Source: Luteimonas rhizosphaerae (GTDB lineage Bacteria; Pseudomonadota; Gammaproteobacteria; Xanthomonadales; Xanthomonadaceae). From it: DNA of 64,000 bases. The DNA lies in assembly GCF_002849595.1 (NCBI RefSeq), contig NZ_NRQR01000026.1, forward strand, positions 310,001 through 374,000, given 5' to 3'. The notes beneath the pieces were generated by a model, which saw only the letters and a program-made list of their open reading frames with translations, ran no database searches and was not told the origin of the DNA. The position numbers and the translations under genes were made by a program. Every line of letters starts with the position of its first letter. Within the stretch, counting starts at the first letter, position 1. Shown piece after piece: positions 36,305-45,757 of the stretch.

Positions 36305-37180
36305 ATGGCCATCGACGCATTCCTCGCGCACCTGCAGGTCGAGCGCCGCATGTCGGCGCACACGCTCGACGCGTACAGGCGTGATCTCGGCGGTCTGCGC
36401 GACTGGGCCGAGGCATGCGGGCAGGCCGATCTGTCGGCGCTCGCGACCGAGAACATCCGCGCCTTCATCGCCGCCGAGCATCGCCGGGGCCTGTCGCCCA
36501 AGAGCCTGCAGCGACGCCTCTCGGCGTGCCGCAGCTATTTCCAGTGGCTGCTGAAGCACGGCCGCATCGTCGCCAATCCCGCCGCCGGCGTGCGGGGCCC
36601 GAAGGCGCCGCGCAAGCTGCCGCAGGTGCTCGACGTCGACGAGGCCACGCAACTGGTCGAAGTGCCGACCGACGCGCCGCTGGGCCTGCGCGACCGCGCG
36701 TTGCTGGAACTGTTCTATTCCTCGGGCCTGCGCCTGTCGGAACTGTGCGCGTTGTGCTGGCGCGATCTCGATCTCGCCGGCGGCCTGGTCACCGTGCTCG
36801 GCAAGGGCGGCAAGCAGCGCGTGGTGCCGGTCGGGCGGCATGCGCGGACCGCGCTCGACGCCTGGCGCCAGGAGAGCGGCGCGGCGCGCGATGCACCGGT
36901 CTTCCCCGGTCGCGGCGGCAAGCCGATCACCGCGCGCGCGGTGCAGTTGCGCATGCGCGTGCTCGCGCAGCGCCAGGGCCTGTTCAAGCGCGTGCATCCG
37001 CATCTGCTGCGGCACAGCTTCGCCAGCCACGTGCTGGAGTCGTCCGGCGATCTGCGCGGCGTGCAGGAACTGCTGGGGCACGCCGACATCGCGACGACCC
37101 AGATCTACACGCATCTCGATTTCCAGCATCTGGCGAAGGTCTACGACGCCGCCCATCCCCGCGCGAAGCGGCGTTCCTGA
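36305..37180 (+). CDS. xerC: Tyrosine recombinase XerC
   Basis: A 291-residue tyrosine recombinase that, with XerD, resolves chromosome dimers at dif. The N-terminal SAM-like domain (MSAHTLDAYRRDLGGL) is followed by the catalytic core: Arg in SSGLRLSELC, Lys in GKGGKQR, HLLRHSFASH, GHADIATTQIYTH with the nucleophilic Tyr. Location downstream of dapF-DUF484 supports XerC over XerD. Confidence 0.93.
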   Translation: MAIDAFLAHLQVERRMSAHTLDAYRRDLGGLRDWAEACGQADLSALATENIRAFIAAEHRRGLSPKSLQRRLSACRSYFQWLLKHGRIVANPAAGVRGPKAPRKLPQVLDVDEATQLVEVPTDAPLGLRDRALLELFYSSGLRLSELCALCWRDLDLAGGLVTVLGKGGKQRVVPVGRHARTALDAWRQESGAARDAPVFPGRGGKPITARAVQLRMRVLAQRQGLFKRVHPHLLRHSFASHVLESSGDLRGVQELLGHADIATTQIYTHLDFQHLAKVYDAAHPRAKRRS

Positions 37181-37227
37181 GCGCCCGTCCCCGCGTGTCG
37201 AACGCCGCGTCTCACGAGGTCCCCGGC

Positions 37228-37623
37228 ATGAACCTGCGCATCGTCATCGGCCTGGCCGTCTCCGTCGTGCTGCAGATGCTGCTCGGCGCGCTCGCGACCG
37301 GGCTGTTTCCGCCGGCGCCTTCGGGCACCGCGCCGCTGTGGACGGCGCTGCAGGCCGGCGCGATCGCGCTGCTCGCCTCGGGCGCCGGCGCATATGCAGC
37401 GCGCCAGCCGTTCCTGCGTGCGGCGCTGGTGCTGTGGGCGGTCGGCTGGGTGTCGTCGGTGCTGGTGCTGCAGCGGCTCGGCGGCGCCGGCCTGACGTTC
37501 GCCGATGCCGCCACGCCGAACGCGATGGCGATCGTCGTCTCCGGCCTGGCGACCGTGCTCGGCGCGCGCCTCGGTTGGCGCCTGTACCGGCAGGCGCATC
37601 CGGCAGGACACGACGCGCGCTGA
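37228..37623 (+). CDS. Small four-helix membrane protein, unknown function
   Basis: A 131-residue protein with hydrophobic segments near 4-25, 40-58, 64-82 and 97-115. No family was recognised. The ATG at 37228 has GAGGT eight bases upstream. It sits between xerC and hslV on the same strand, with ~50 and ~95 bases of spacing. Confidence 0.6.
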   Translation: MNLRIVIGLAVSVVLQMLLGALATGLFPPAPSGTAPLWTALQAGAIALLASGAGAYAARQPFLRAALVLWAVGWVSSVLVLQRLGGAGLTFADAATPNAMAIVVSGLATVLGARLGWRLYRQAHPAGHDAR

Positions 37624-37718
37624 ATCCGCGCGCACCGTCGGCCGCGCGTGGTGTGGCGGCGTGGGCTTGAACGCGGACGCCGCGTGCCCCACGTCTGCTG
37701 GACATCCACGGAGGCCGC

Positions 37719-38270
37719 ATGGACCCCAGCCAGAACCCCAGTGTTTTCCACGCCACGACGATCCTGTCCGTGCGCCGCAACGGCAAGGTCGCGATCGCCG
37801 GCGATGGCCAGGTCACGCTCGGCCACACGGTGATGAAGGGCAACGCCCGCAAGGTGCGCCGCCTCGGCAAGGACGGGCGCGTGCTGGCCGGGTTCGCCGG
37901 CGCCGCCGCGGATGCGTTCACGCTGTTCGAACTCTTCGAATCGAAGCTGGAAAAACACGGCCAGCTGACCCGCGCCGCGGTCGAGATGGCGCGCGACTGG
38001 CGCACCGAACGCCGCTTTGGAAAGCTCGAAGCGCTGCTGACGGTCGCCGATGCCGAGACATCGCTGATCATCAGCGGCACCGGCGATGTCATCGAACCCG
38101 ACGACGGCATCATCGCGATCGGCTCGGGCGGCTCGTACGCCCTGTCGGCCGCGCGCGCCCTGATGGCGCACACCGAACTCGACGCACGCACCGTCGCGAC
38201 CGAAGCGCTGCACATCGCCGGTGACATCTGCATCTACACCAACCGCAACGTGGTCGTCGAAGAGCTCTGA
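37719..38270 (+). CDS. hslV: ATP-dependent protease subunit HslV
   Basis: A 183-residue HslV (ClpQ) peptidase. It forms the proteolytic hexamer rings of the HslVU protease. The mature catalytic Thr is T13 in [35 protein letters not shown] and the [14 protein letters not shown] stretch are typical. GGAGG lies just upstream. Its partner hslU follows but is frameshifted in this sequence. Confidence 0.95.
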   Translation: MDPSQNPSVFHATTILSVRRNGKVAIAGDGQVTLGHTVMKGNARKVRRLGKDGRVLAGFAGAAADAFTLFELFESKLEKHGQLTRAAVEMARDWRTERRFGKLEALLTVADAETSLIISGTGDVIEPDDGIIAIGSGGSYALSAARALMAHTELDARTVATEALHIAGDICIYTNRNVVVEEL

Positions 38271-38282
38271 TCCGGAAAAGAG

Positions 38283-38306
38283 CCCTCGCCCGCCTGCGGG
38301 TGAGGG
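38283..38306. repeat. REP-like inverted repeat between hslV and hslU
   Basis: Arms CCCTCGCCCGC and GCGGGTGAGGG (38283-38293, 38296-38306) pair fully apart from one G-U, with a 2-base loop, and are followed by GTTGGGGTGAG. The form is like the short extragenic repeats common in xanthomonad genomes. A second perfect palindrome (CCTCCGCG / CGCGGAGG, 38389-38406) lies in the same 185-base spacer. Confidence 0.6.
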
Positions 38307-38455
38307 GTTGGGGTGAGGAGCCTTCGCTTCCGTACTCCAGTCGCTGCAATCGACGCCGTGCCATCGTCCCTCATCCGCCCACCGGGCACCTCCGCGTCCG
38401 CGGAGGCAAGCGCTTCTTCCGCACGCGGGAGAACGAAGCAAGCGAGAAGTCCCTT

Positions 38456-39798
38456 ATGCCAAGCAAGCCCGATACCTCCAGCAGCACCATGACCCCGCGC
38501 GAGATCGTGCAGGAACTCGACCGCCACATCGTCGGCCAGCAGGCCGCCAAGCGCGCCGTCGCGATCGCGCTGCGCAACCGCTGGCGCCGCGCGCAGCTGC
38601 CGGCCGAGCTGCGCAACGAGGTGATGCCGAAGAACATCCTGATGATCGGCCCGACCGGCGTCGGCAAGACCGAGATCGCGCGGCGGCTGGCGACGCTCGC
38701 CAACGCGCCGTTCGTCAAGGTCGAAGCGACGCGCTTCACCGAGGTCGGCTACGTCGGCAAGGACGTCGAGCAGATCATCCGCGACCTCGCCGACACCGCG
38801 GTCAAGCTGTATCGCGAACAGGCCAAGGTGCGCGTGCGCACGCAGGCCGAAGAGCGCGCCGAGGACCGCATCCTCGATGCGCTGCTGCCCAAACGCGAGG
38901 CGCCGCCGCCGACCTTCGGGTTCGGCCCGCAGGCGACGGTGGACATCGGCGCCGAGCCGTCGAGCCAGGAGTCGGAAACGCGCCGCAAGTTGCGTCGCCA
39001 GCTGCGCGCGGGCGAACTCGATGCGCGCGAGATCGAGCTGGAGCTCGCGGCCGGGCAGGGCGTCGACATCATGACGCCGCCGGGCATGGAGGAGATGGGC
39101 CAGCAGCTGCGGCAGATGTTCGCCAACCTCGGCGGCGGCAAGACCCACAAGCGCAAACTGACGATCCAGGCCGCGCGTCCGCAGCTGATCGAGGACGAGG
39201 CCGGCAAGCTGGTCAACGAGGACGAGGTGCGCGAGGCCGCGATCGAGGCCTGCGAGCAGCACGGTATCGTCTTCATCGACGAGATCGACAAGGTCGCCAA
39301 GCGCGGTGAGAACGTCGGCGGCGGCGATGTCAGCCGCGAAGGCGTGCAGCGCGACCTGCTGCCCCTGGTCGAAGGCAGCACGGTCAGCACCAAGTACGGC
39401 TCGGTCAAGACCGACCACATCCTCTTTATCGCCTCGGGCGCGTTCCACCTCGCCAAGCCCAGCGACCTGATACCCGAGATGCAGGGCCGCTTCCCGATCC
39501 GGGTCGAACTGACCGCGCTGACCAAGGACGATTTCGTCCGCAGCTGAAGACCGAAGGCGTGGGCCTGACCTTCGCCGACGATGCCGTCGACCGCCTCGCC
39601 GAGATCGCCGCGCACGTCAACGAGCGCCAGGAGAACATCGGCGCGCGTCGCCTGCACACGGTGCTCGAACGCCTGCTCGATTCGCTGAGCTTCGAGGCGC
39701 CCGACCGCAACGAGCCTGTGGTCATCGACCGCGACTACGTCGACCGCCATCTGGGCGAACTGGTCGAAGACCAGGACCTGAGCCGCTACATCCTCTGA
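38456..39798 (+). pseudogene. hslU: HslU ATPase, frameshifted by a short internal deletion
   Basis: The first frame (38456-39547) encodes HslU from [19 protein letters not shown] through Walker [10 protein letters not shown], Walker [10 protein letters not shown] and [14 protein letters not shown], then meets TGA at 39545-39547. The normal C-terminal part continues in another frame from [15 protein letters not shown] (39544) to the family ending DLSRYIL (39798). Compared with the family, about 16 residues between FVR and L-x-TEG are missing. A deletion of roughly 45-50 bases that is not a multiple of three explains both the gap and the frameshift. Without sensor-2/C-terminal residues HslV would not be activated. 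Assembly error is as likely as real loss. Confidence 0.88.
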
Positions 39799-39825
39799 TC
39801 GCGTCCGCGTTCATCGCGGTGGCAC

Positions 39826-39853
39826 ATCGGGCCCGCATCATGGCGGGCCCGAT
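39826..39853 (+). terminator. GC-rich hairpin after hslU
   Basis: Perfect 11-base arms (ATCGGGCCCGC and GCGGGCCCGAT) with loop ATCATG, 28 bases after the hslU stop. It lacks a T-tract, so it may slow polymerase or protect the 3' end. Confidence 0.5.
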
Positions 39854-39872
39854 CGTGTGTGGACGACCTGCA

Positions 39873-41069
39873 ATGTCGAACGCTGCATGCAAGGTGCTGG
39901 TGGTGCTGGGCCTGCTGGCGTCGACAAGCGCCTGCGCCCCGCGCGATGCGACCCCGCCCGGGGCCGTCGCGACGCCCGCGGCGACACCGGGCACCGACGC
40001 GGCCGTATCGCGCGACGCACCGGGCGTGCAGGCCGCGCCCGCCGGCACGCCCGCGGCGCCGGTGTATCGCACGTTCCGCGATGTCGTCGTCGCCTGCGAC
40101 AACGCCCGGCGGTGCGCGGCGATCGCGGTCAGCGACAGTGCGTCGGGCCTGGTGCTGTCGCTGACCCGGGACGCGGGGGCGGACGGCGCGCAGATGCTGC
40201 GGCTGCGCGCGCCGTGGGACGGGATCGAGGCTTCCGGTCTGCAGCTCGACGATGCCGCCGCGCCTGCGCTCGCCGCGTTGCCGTGGCAGCGCGACGCGGG
40301 CGAATCCGCCGGCTTGCGGCTCGACGATCCCACGGCGATCGCGCGTTTCATCGAGCAGGTCCGCGACGGCGCGCAGTTGCGCAGCGGCGAGCGGCGCGTG
40401 TCCCTGTCGGGCCTCACCGCGGCGCTGCTCTACATCGACGCACACCAGCAACGGCTCGACACGCCCGGCGCCTGGGCACGACGCGGCGAGCGCGATGGCG
40501 CCGCCGTGCCGGACGCGCCGGCGCTGCCGGTGCTCGCGCGCGTCGCGACACCGCCGCCCGCGCTGTCCGATGCGGCCGCCGCGCGGCTCACGCGTGGCGT
40601 GCGCGCGTCCCAGGCGGCTGCCTTGCAGGCGCAGGACTGCAATCCGGCGGGCGGCGACTTCGATGTCGCGCGCCAGGACGCCGCGGTCGCGCTCGATGCG
40701 CGCGACGCGCTGGTGTTCGTGACCTGCTTCAGCGGCGCCTACCAGGCATCGAGCCTGGTGTTCCGCGTGGCGCGCGACGGCCGTGAGGTGCGCCGCCTGA
40801 CGTGGCCGGTGCCGCACCTGTCCGACGACAGCGAGCCGCTGGCCGATCTCGATCTGCTGGTCAGCCCCGACTTCGATCCCGCGACCGGCACGCTCGGCCA
40901 GTTCGCGAAGGGCCGTGGCATCGGCGACTGCGGCATCAGCGCGCACTGGCGGTTCGACGGCCGGGCGTTCCAGCTCGCGCACTACGCCGAGATGACCCGC
41001 TGCGGTGGCCTGACCGCCGACGACTGGCCGGTCCTGTGGCGCGTGGCGGCGCCTGCCGGCATGCCTTGA
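39873..41069 (+). CDS. DUF1176-like lipoprotein
   Basis: A 398-residue secreted protein with a lipobox-like signal (ASTSAC, Cys about 22) and a Pro/Ala-rich spacer up to ~60. From there YRTFRDVVVACDNARRCAAIAV matches DUF1176 proteins, and the C-terminus CGISAHWRFDGRAFQLAHYAEMTRCGG supports it. Four conserved cysteines suggest disulfides in the periplasm. Function unknown. Confidence 0.72.
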   Translation: MSNAACKVLVVLGLLASTSACAPRDATPPGAVATPAATPGTDAAVSRDAPGVQAAPAGTPAAPVYRTFRDVVVACDNARRCAAIAVSDSASGLVLSLTRDAGADGAQMLRLRAPWDGIEASGLQLDDAAAPALAALPWQRDAGESAGLRLDDPTAIARFIEQVRDGAQLRSGERRVSLSGLTAALLYIDAHQQRLDTPGAWARRGERDGAAVPDAPALPVLARVATPPPALSDAAAARLTRGVRASQAAALQAQDCNPAGGDFDVARQDAAVALDARDALVFVTCFSGAYQASSLVFRVARDGREVRRLTWPVPHLSDDSEPLADLDLLVSPDFDPATGTLGQFAKGRGIGDCGISAHWRFDGRAFQLAHYAEMTRCGGLTADDWPVLWRVAAPAGMP

Positions 41070-41120
41070 GCCCGCCGGGCGACGTTGCCACAATCGCGCA
41101 CCCTGTCCGGTGTGCCGCTC

Positions 41121-41564
41121 ATGTCCCTGTTGTTCCGACTCGTCGCCATCCTGCAGATCGCCGGTGGCTTCTACGGCCTGGCCAGCGCGCTGGTGCGTCT
41201 CGCCGGCGGCGTGCCGGGCGGCGCGGCACTGCTGATGCTGGTGTTCGGCTTGCTGCTGTCGACGTTCGCGCTGATCGCCGGCGTGCTGCTGCTGGAAGGC
41301 GACGCGCTCGGCGAGCGGCTGTCGCGGATCGCGCTGGCCCTGCAGATCCCGCTCGTCGCGAGCCCGTGGCTGAGCTATGCCTGGCATGTCGGCGCGACGG
41401 TGCCGCTGCAGTTCCGCTTCGGTCGCAGCGTGGTCGTCGGCGTGGACTGGTCGGTGCCGTCGGAGGCGTTCCGGCTGGCCCTGGCCGGGCCGTCGACGGT
41501 CGCGTTGGGCGTGAACCTGCTGGCACTCGCGCTGTGGCTGGTGCTGCGCTTCGCCCGCCGCTGA
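41121..41564 (+). CDS. Small four-helix membrane protein, unknown function
   Basis: A 147-residue protein with hydrophobic segments near 3-25, 35-55, 65-85 and 118-142. No family recognised. The ATG gives MSLLFRLVAILQIAGG. It follows the DUF1176 gene by about 50 bases and precedes a toxin-antitoxin pair. Confidence 0.6.
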   Translation: MSLLFRLVAILQIAGGFYGLASALVRLAGGVPGGAALLMLVFGLLLSTFALIAGVLLLEGDALGERLSRIALALQIPLVASPWLSYAWHVGATVPLQFRFGRSVVVGVDWSVPSEAFRLALAGPSTVALGVNLLALALWLVLRFARR

Positions 41565-41595
41565 GGCGGACGCCGGCCCCGGCACTGGCGTGAGG

Positions 41596-41626
41596 GGCCA
41601 GAAAGGCCATTTGGGGTATATTGGCC
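41596..41626 (+). promoter_or_regulatory. Candidate autoregulated promoter of the PhD/zeta-like pair
   Basis: A -10-like TATATT (41617-41622) is flanked by two direct GGCCA copies (41596-41600, 41605-41609) and an inverted TTGGCC (41621-41626). PhD-family antitoxins usually bind short palindromic sites over their own -10, so these repeats are a plausible operator. Confidence 0.5.
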
Positions 41627-41651
41627 CGACCCTGCCGCAGGAGTGGACGCG

Positions 41652-42008
41652 ATGACGATGTCCCTGAAACTCGATGCCCTCGACGCGCTGACGCGCACGC
41701 CGGCGTCGGACGTCAAGAAGCTCGGCTGGCGCGGGGTCATGAAGACCGTCGCCCGCGACGGCAAGGTCGTCGTGACCCACCACAACACGCCCGAGGCGGT
41801 GATCCTGTCGGCCGACGAGTACGCCGCGATCCTGCAGGCGCTCGACGCGGCCGGCGCGGCCCAGCGCTCGGCGCTCGACACCCTGCGCGCGCGCTTCGAC
41901 GACCGGCTGTCCGCGCTGCAGGCCGACGACGCCGCGGTGCGCCTGCGCAGCGCGATGCGTGGCCCCGCGCGGTTGCGCGGCAAGGTCAAGGCCGGCGCGA
42001 CCTGCTGA
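41652..42008 (+). CDS. PhD/YefM-type antitoxin
   Basis: A 118-residue protein. The N-terminal half carries a PhD-like fold: DVKKLGWRGVMKTVARDGKVVVTHHNTPEAVILSADEYAAIL, and the C-terminal half is an Arg/Ala-rich helical tail that would contact the toxin. The ATG at 41652 has GGAG eight bases upstream. The stop lies two bases before the toxin start, so the genes are coupled. The pairing with a zeta-like kinase differs from classic epsilon/zeta. Confidence 0.8.
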   Translation: MTMSLKLDALDALTRTPASDVKKLGWRGVMKTVARDGKVVVTHHNTPEAVILSADEYAAILQALDAAGAAQRSALDTLRARFDDRLSALQADDAAVRLRSAMRGPARLRGKVKAGATC

Positions 42009-42010
42009 GC

Positions 42011-42658
42011 GTGGCACGTCCGGTCCTCTACGTGCTGGCCGGCGTCAACGGCGCCGGCAAGAGTTCGGTCGGCGGCCATCTGCTCGAACGCGCCGGCCTG
42101 GCGTGGTTCAACCCCGACATCTTCGCGCGCGAGCTCGCTGCCGCGACCGCCTGCACGATGCCCGAGGCGAATGCGGAGGCTTGGCAGGAAGGCATGCGCC
42201 GGCTCGACGTCGCACTCGCGAACGGGCACAGCCATGCGTTCGAGACCACGCTCGGCGGCAACACCGTGCCAGCGCGCATCGCCGGGGCCGCGCGGACGCA
42301 CGACGTGCTGATGTGGTTCTGCGGCCTAGCCTCCGCCGAGCAGCACATCGCGCGCGTGCAGGCGCGCGTTGCGGTCGGTGGCCATGACATTCCGGAAGCG
42401 AATATCCGCGCGCGCTGGACACGGGCACGCGAGAACCTCATCGCGCTGATGCCGGTGCTCGCGCAGCTACAGGTCTACGACAACAGCGTCGACGTCGCGC
42501 GCGGGAACGCGGTGCCGGATCCGGTGCTGCTGCTGGAGATGATCGACGGCGCGCTGGTGGTGCCGGATGCCAGCGACGTCGACGCGCTGGCGGCGACGCC
42601 GGAGTGGGCGAAGCCGGTGCTGGAGGCGGCGCTGGAGTTCCTGGACCGACGCGACTGA
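42011..42658 (+). CDS. Zeta-toxin-like P-loop kinase
   Basis: A 215-residue protein with Walker A AGVNGAGKSS at ~9-18, WFNPDIFARELAA, HAFETTLGG and an Arg-rich lid (ANIRARWTRARENL). This is the arrangement of zeta-like kinases, which phosphorylate UDP-N-acetylglucosamine or related substrates. The start is GTG 42011. The upstream PhD-like gene makes a toxin-antitoxin module; alternatively it is a chaperone-like kinase of the same fold. Confidence 0.78.
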   Translation: MARPVLYVLAGVNGAGKSSVGGHLLERAGLAWFNPDIFARELAAATACTMPEANAEAWQEGMRRLDVALANGHSHAFETTLGGNTVPARIAGAARTHDVLMWFCGLASAEQHIARVQARVAVGGHDIPEANIRARWTRARENLIALMPVLAQLQVYDNSVDVARGNAVPDPVLLLEMIDGALVVPDASDVDALAATPEWAKPVLEAALEFLDRRD

Positions 42659-42742
42659 CGCGCGCCCTGCAGCCTTTCGACGCATGGCCAGTCAGAGAGG
42701 CCGCGGTTGCCGCCGATCGCCGGAGGCGCGGCGGGCCCGGAT

Positions 42743-43864
42743 TCAGGGCGCGCGCGAAGGCCGCGAGTCGGCCGCGCGCTCCCCCGCTCCCGTATCCACA
42801 CTGACCTCCACCGACATGCCCGGCCGCAACCGCGCCGCCAGCGGCTGGTCGCGATCCACCGCGATCCGTACCGGAATGCGTTGCGCGATCTTGACGAAGT
42901 TGCCGGTCGCGTTGTCCGCGGGCAGCACGCTGAACTCCGAACCGGTCGCGGGTGAAATGCGTTCGACGCGGCCGGTCAGCCGCGCGCCGCCGAGGGCGTC
43001 GACGGTGAAGCTCGCCGGCTGGCCGACGCGCATGTCGACCATCTGCGTTTCCTTCATGTTCGCCAGCACCCAGACGTCCGCCGGCACCACTGCCATCAGC
43101 TGCGTGCCGGCGTTGACCAGCGCGCCCTGGCGCACGGTGACCTGGCCGAGCAGGCCGTCGTCGGGCGACGTGATGCGCGTGTTGTCGAGATCGATCTTCG
43201 CCAGCGCCACCGCGGCTTCGGCGCTGGCCACCGCGGCTTCCAGACTGTCGCGGTTGACGTCGACGCTGCGCGCATCCTGCTCGGAGATATCGAGCGAGGC
43301 GCGCGCCTGTGCGGCCGATGCGCGCGCCTGCGCGCTGCTGGCACGGGCGAGATCGCGGTCGTGCTCGGAGATCAGCCGTTGGGCAGCGAGTGCTTCGATA
43401 CGGCGAAGATCGATCGCGGCGACATCCGACTGCGCCCGCGTCGCCGCGATGTCGGCGGCGCTGCGGGCGATGCCGGCTTCGGCGCTGCGTCGCGACTGCG
43501 TGGCGTTCGCCAGCGCGGCCTGCTGCACGCGCAGATTGGCCTGCGCCTGTTCGTAGCGCTGCCGGTAGATGCGGTCGTCGATCGTCACCAGCAGCTGGCC
43601 GCGCGTCACCGGCTCGAAATCCTGCACCGCGACCTCGGTGACGTAGCCCGAGACCTGCGGGGCGATCAGCGTCACGCGGCCGCGCACGGTCGCGTTCTCG
43701 GTGCTCTGCACGCTGCTGCCGAACGGTGGCAGGCGCCAGGCGTAGAGCACCAGCAGCACGCCGGCCAGTGCGATCGCGGCGAACGCGGCGATCTGCAGCA
43801 CGCGTCGGCGACGCGATGGTGCGGCCGGCTGTTCGGGTGGGGGTGTCGGGGCGGTTGCGCTCAT
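42743..43864 (-). CDS. emrA: HlyD/EmrA-family efflux periplasmic adaptor
   Basis: A 373-residue membrane-fusion protein: a short cytosolic Pro-rich start, one TM (~26-45), a lipoyl/barrel-sandwich half (VRGRVTLIAPQVSGYVTEV), a long helical hairpin ~95-215, the second lipoyl half (ITSPDDGLLGQV), and a beta-barrel. With an MFS pump it forms a tripartite drug exporter; the outer-membrane TolC-like part is not nearby. The ATG overlaps the MFS stop (ATGA). Confidence 0.88.
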   Translation of the reverse strand: MSATAPTPPPEQPAAPSRRRRVLQIAAFAAIALAGVLLVLYAWRLPPFGSSVQSTENATVRGRVTLIAPQVSGYVTEVAVQDFEPVTRGQLLVTIDDRIYRQRYEQAQANLRVQQAALANATQSRRSAEAGIARSAADIAATRAQSDVAAIDLRRIEALAAQRLISEHDRDLARASSAQARASAAQARASLDISEQDARSVDVNRDSLEAAVASAEAAVALAKIDLDNTRITSPDDGLLGQVTVRQGALVNAGTQLMAVVPADVWVLANMKETQMVDMRVGQPASFTVDALGGARLTGRVERISPATGSEFSVLPADNATGNFVKIAQRIPVRIAVDRDQPLAARLRPGMSVEVSVDTGAGERAADSRPSRAP

Positions 43865-45576
43865 GCGGAATCCGGGGCGGCAGAAGACGGCGGCGATGCG
43901 GGCGTTGCCGGCGCGGCGCGCAGACGCGCCCAGACCCGCGACGCGATGATCCACACCAGCGTGCAGAACGCGATGAAGGCGATCAGCAGGAAGACATCGT
44001 TGTAGGCCAGCACATTGGCCTCGCGCGTGGCTGCGCTGCCGAGCGCGCGCACCGCGAGCGCGTTGCGCTGCGCGGGATCCGCGATCGTCGCGGCGTAGCC
44101 GTTCGCGGTGGCCTGCACGCGCGCGGAGACCAGCGGATCGAGCAGGGTCAGATGTTCGGTCAGCACACTGGAATGGAACTTCTCGCGCATCGTCTGGAAC
44201 GTGCCCAGCAACGCGGAACCGAGCAGGCCACCGAGGTTCTGGGTCATGCCGAACAGCACGACGAAGCTGATCAGGTTGCGCGGCTGGCTGATCACCGGAC
44301 CGATGCCGGCGATCAGCATCGGCCCGAGGAAGAACGTGCTGCCGAACGCGAGCAGGAACTGGCTCACATACATCTGTTCGGGCCGGGTGACGTTGCTGGC
44401 CTGCGCGTCCATCAGCGCACCGGTCATCATCAGCGCCAGCGAGATCAGTACCGGTTGCCAGGTCTTCGCCGGATCGATCGTCAGCGCGCTCGTCGCCAGA
44501 CCGGCCACGCTGCCGACCAGCACGATCACGAACAGCGTGCGCATCTGCTCGTTGCCGAGGCCGAGCGCCTGCAGGAAGCCAACCGCGCCGGTCGCCTGTT
44601 CCGACAGCACGATGCGGATCAGCACGATCGCCAGCGCCAGGCGCAGCATCGGCCCGGTCGCGAGCCAGCGCGTGTTGAGCAATGGCCGCGCGCGGACGTG
44701 TTCGATCGCGATCGCCGCCGTCACCAGCACCATCGATGCCGCCAGGGCCCACCCCAGCCATGCGGTCTCCGTCCACCATGCGAGACGACCCTGCGCGAGC
44801 ACCGCGGTCAGCAGCGCGATGCCGGGCGCGAACAGGCCGAACGTCACGAAGTCCAGCGGCTCGAAGGCCTTGTGCCGGTCACCGGGCGGCAATTTCAGCA
44901 GCAGCACGCCGCCGAGTGCGACCAGCGCGAGGCCGAGTTCGAACATGTACAGCCCGCGCCACTCGCCGAACTCGAGCAGATCGGTCGAAAACACGCGCGC
45001 CAGCGGCAGCGCAAGCTGCCCGATGCCGAGGCCGATCACCAGGCCGCGCAGGCGATGCTTCTGCGGAAACGCCTGCAGCATGTAGTACAGGCCCAGCGTG
45101 TTGAGCGCCGCGCCGGCGATGCCGTGGCCGGCGCGCACCGCGATCGCCGAGCCCAGATCGTTGACGAACAGATGCGCCAGCGTGATCAGCGCATAGAGAA
45201 TCAGGAACGCCTCGGTGAACAGCCGCAGGCCGAACTGCTGGCGGAACTTCACCAGCAGGATGTTCATCGACACGTTGGTCATCACATAGGCCGCCGGCAG
45301 CCACGCGATCTCCGATGCGTACGCGCCGAGCGCGCCCTGCAGATTGACCAGATTCGCGGTCACCAGCGCATTGCCGAGGCCGCCGGTGATCGCGACGATG
45401 AAGCCGACGAGGCCGAACGCGATGCGCCGCCGCGTGGAGTGCAGCGGCGTCGATGGCGAGCCTGGCATCATCGGCCGCTCGTGCGGCGCCCAGTCGCGCG
45501 GCGCGTAGCGATCCGGGCGCAAGGCCGACCGGTCCGGAACCGCGGGAGGCGGCGTGGAGGGCGGCGGACTCGACAT
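43861..45576 (-). CDS. emrB: MFS (DHA2/EmrB-type) efflux transporter
   Basis: A 571-residue, 14-helix-type permease. A Pro-rich cytosolic N-terminus (~48 residues) precedes GLVGFIVAITGGLGNALV. Further features are NLQGALGAYASEIAWLPAAY, typical of DHA2 members, and the C-terminal LAYNDVFLLIAFIAFCTLVWII. It is the first gene of the pair and overlaps the adaptor start. Substrate unknown; amphiphilic drugs or fatty acids are usual for the family. Confidence 0.88.
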   Translation of the reverse strand: MSSPPPSTPPPAVPDRSALRPDRYAPRDWAPHERPMMPGSPSTPLHSTRRRIAFGLVGFIVAITGGLGNALVTANLVNLQGALGAYASEIAWLPAAYVMTNVSMNILLVKFRQQFGLRLFTEAFLILYALITLAHLFVNDLGSAIAVRAGHGIAGAALNTLGLYYMLQAFPQKHRLRGLVIGLGIGQLALPLARVFSTDLLEFGEWRGLYMFELGLALVALGGVLLLKLPPGDRHKAFEPLDFVTFGLFAPGIALLTAVLAQGRLAWWTETAWLGWALAASMVLVTAAIAIEHVRARPLLNTRWLATGPMLRLALAIVLIRIVLSEQATGAVGFLQALGLGNEQMRTLFVIVLVGSVAGLATSALTIDPAKTWQPVLISLALMMTGALMDAQASNVTRPEQMYVSQFLLAFGSTFFLGPMLIAGIGPVISQPRNLISFVVLFGMTQNLGGLLGSALLGTFQTMREKFHSSVLTEHLTLLDPLVSARVQATANGYAATIADPAQRNALAVRALGSAATREANVLAYNDVFLLIAFIAFCTLVWIIASRVWARLRAAPATPASPPSSAAPDSA

Positions 45577-45733
45577 GTGGCCAGTCTGTGCCGCTGCCAG
45601 GATCAGGACAAGCCGCGCGGCGGCATGCAGCGTTCGGCTCGGCGGCCGCCGATTTCACGGTCCGGCGACCCACGGGCGTACCGCGCACGCGCGTGTCTGC
45701 GTGCGTGCGGCGCGCACCGCCGGGCGGACAATG

Positions 45734-45751
45734 CGACCCCGGCCGGGGTCG
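45734..45751. repeat. 18-base perfect palindrome between emrB and the SulP gene
   Basis: CGACCCCGG and its reverse complement CCGGGGTCG meet directly, just downstream of the SulP stop (minus strand). It may form a transcript-end hairpin for that gene; no T-tract follows. The rest of 45577-45757 shows nothing recognisable. Confidence 0.5.
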
Positions 45752-45757
45752 TCCGCG

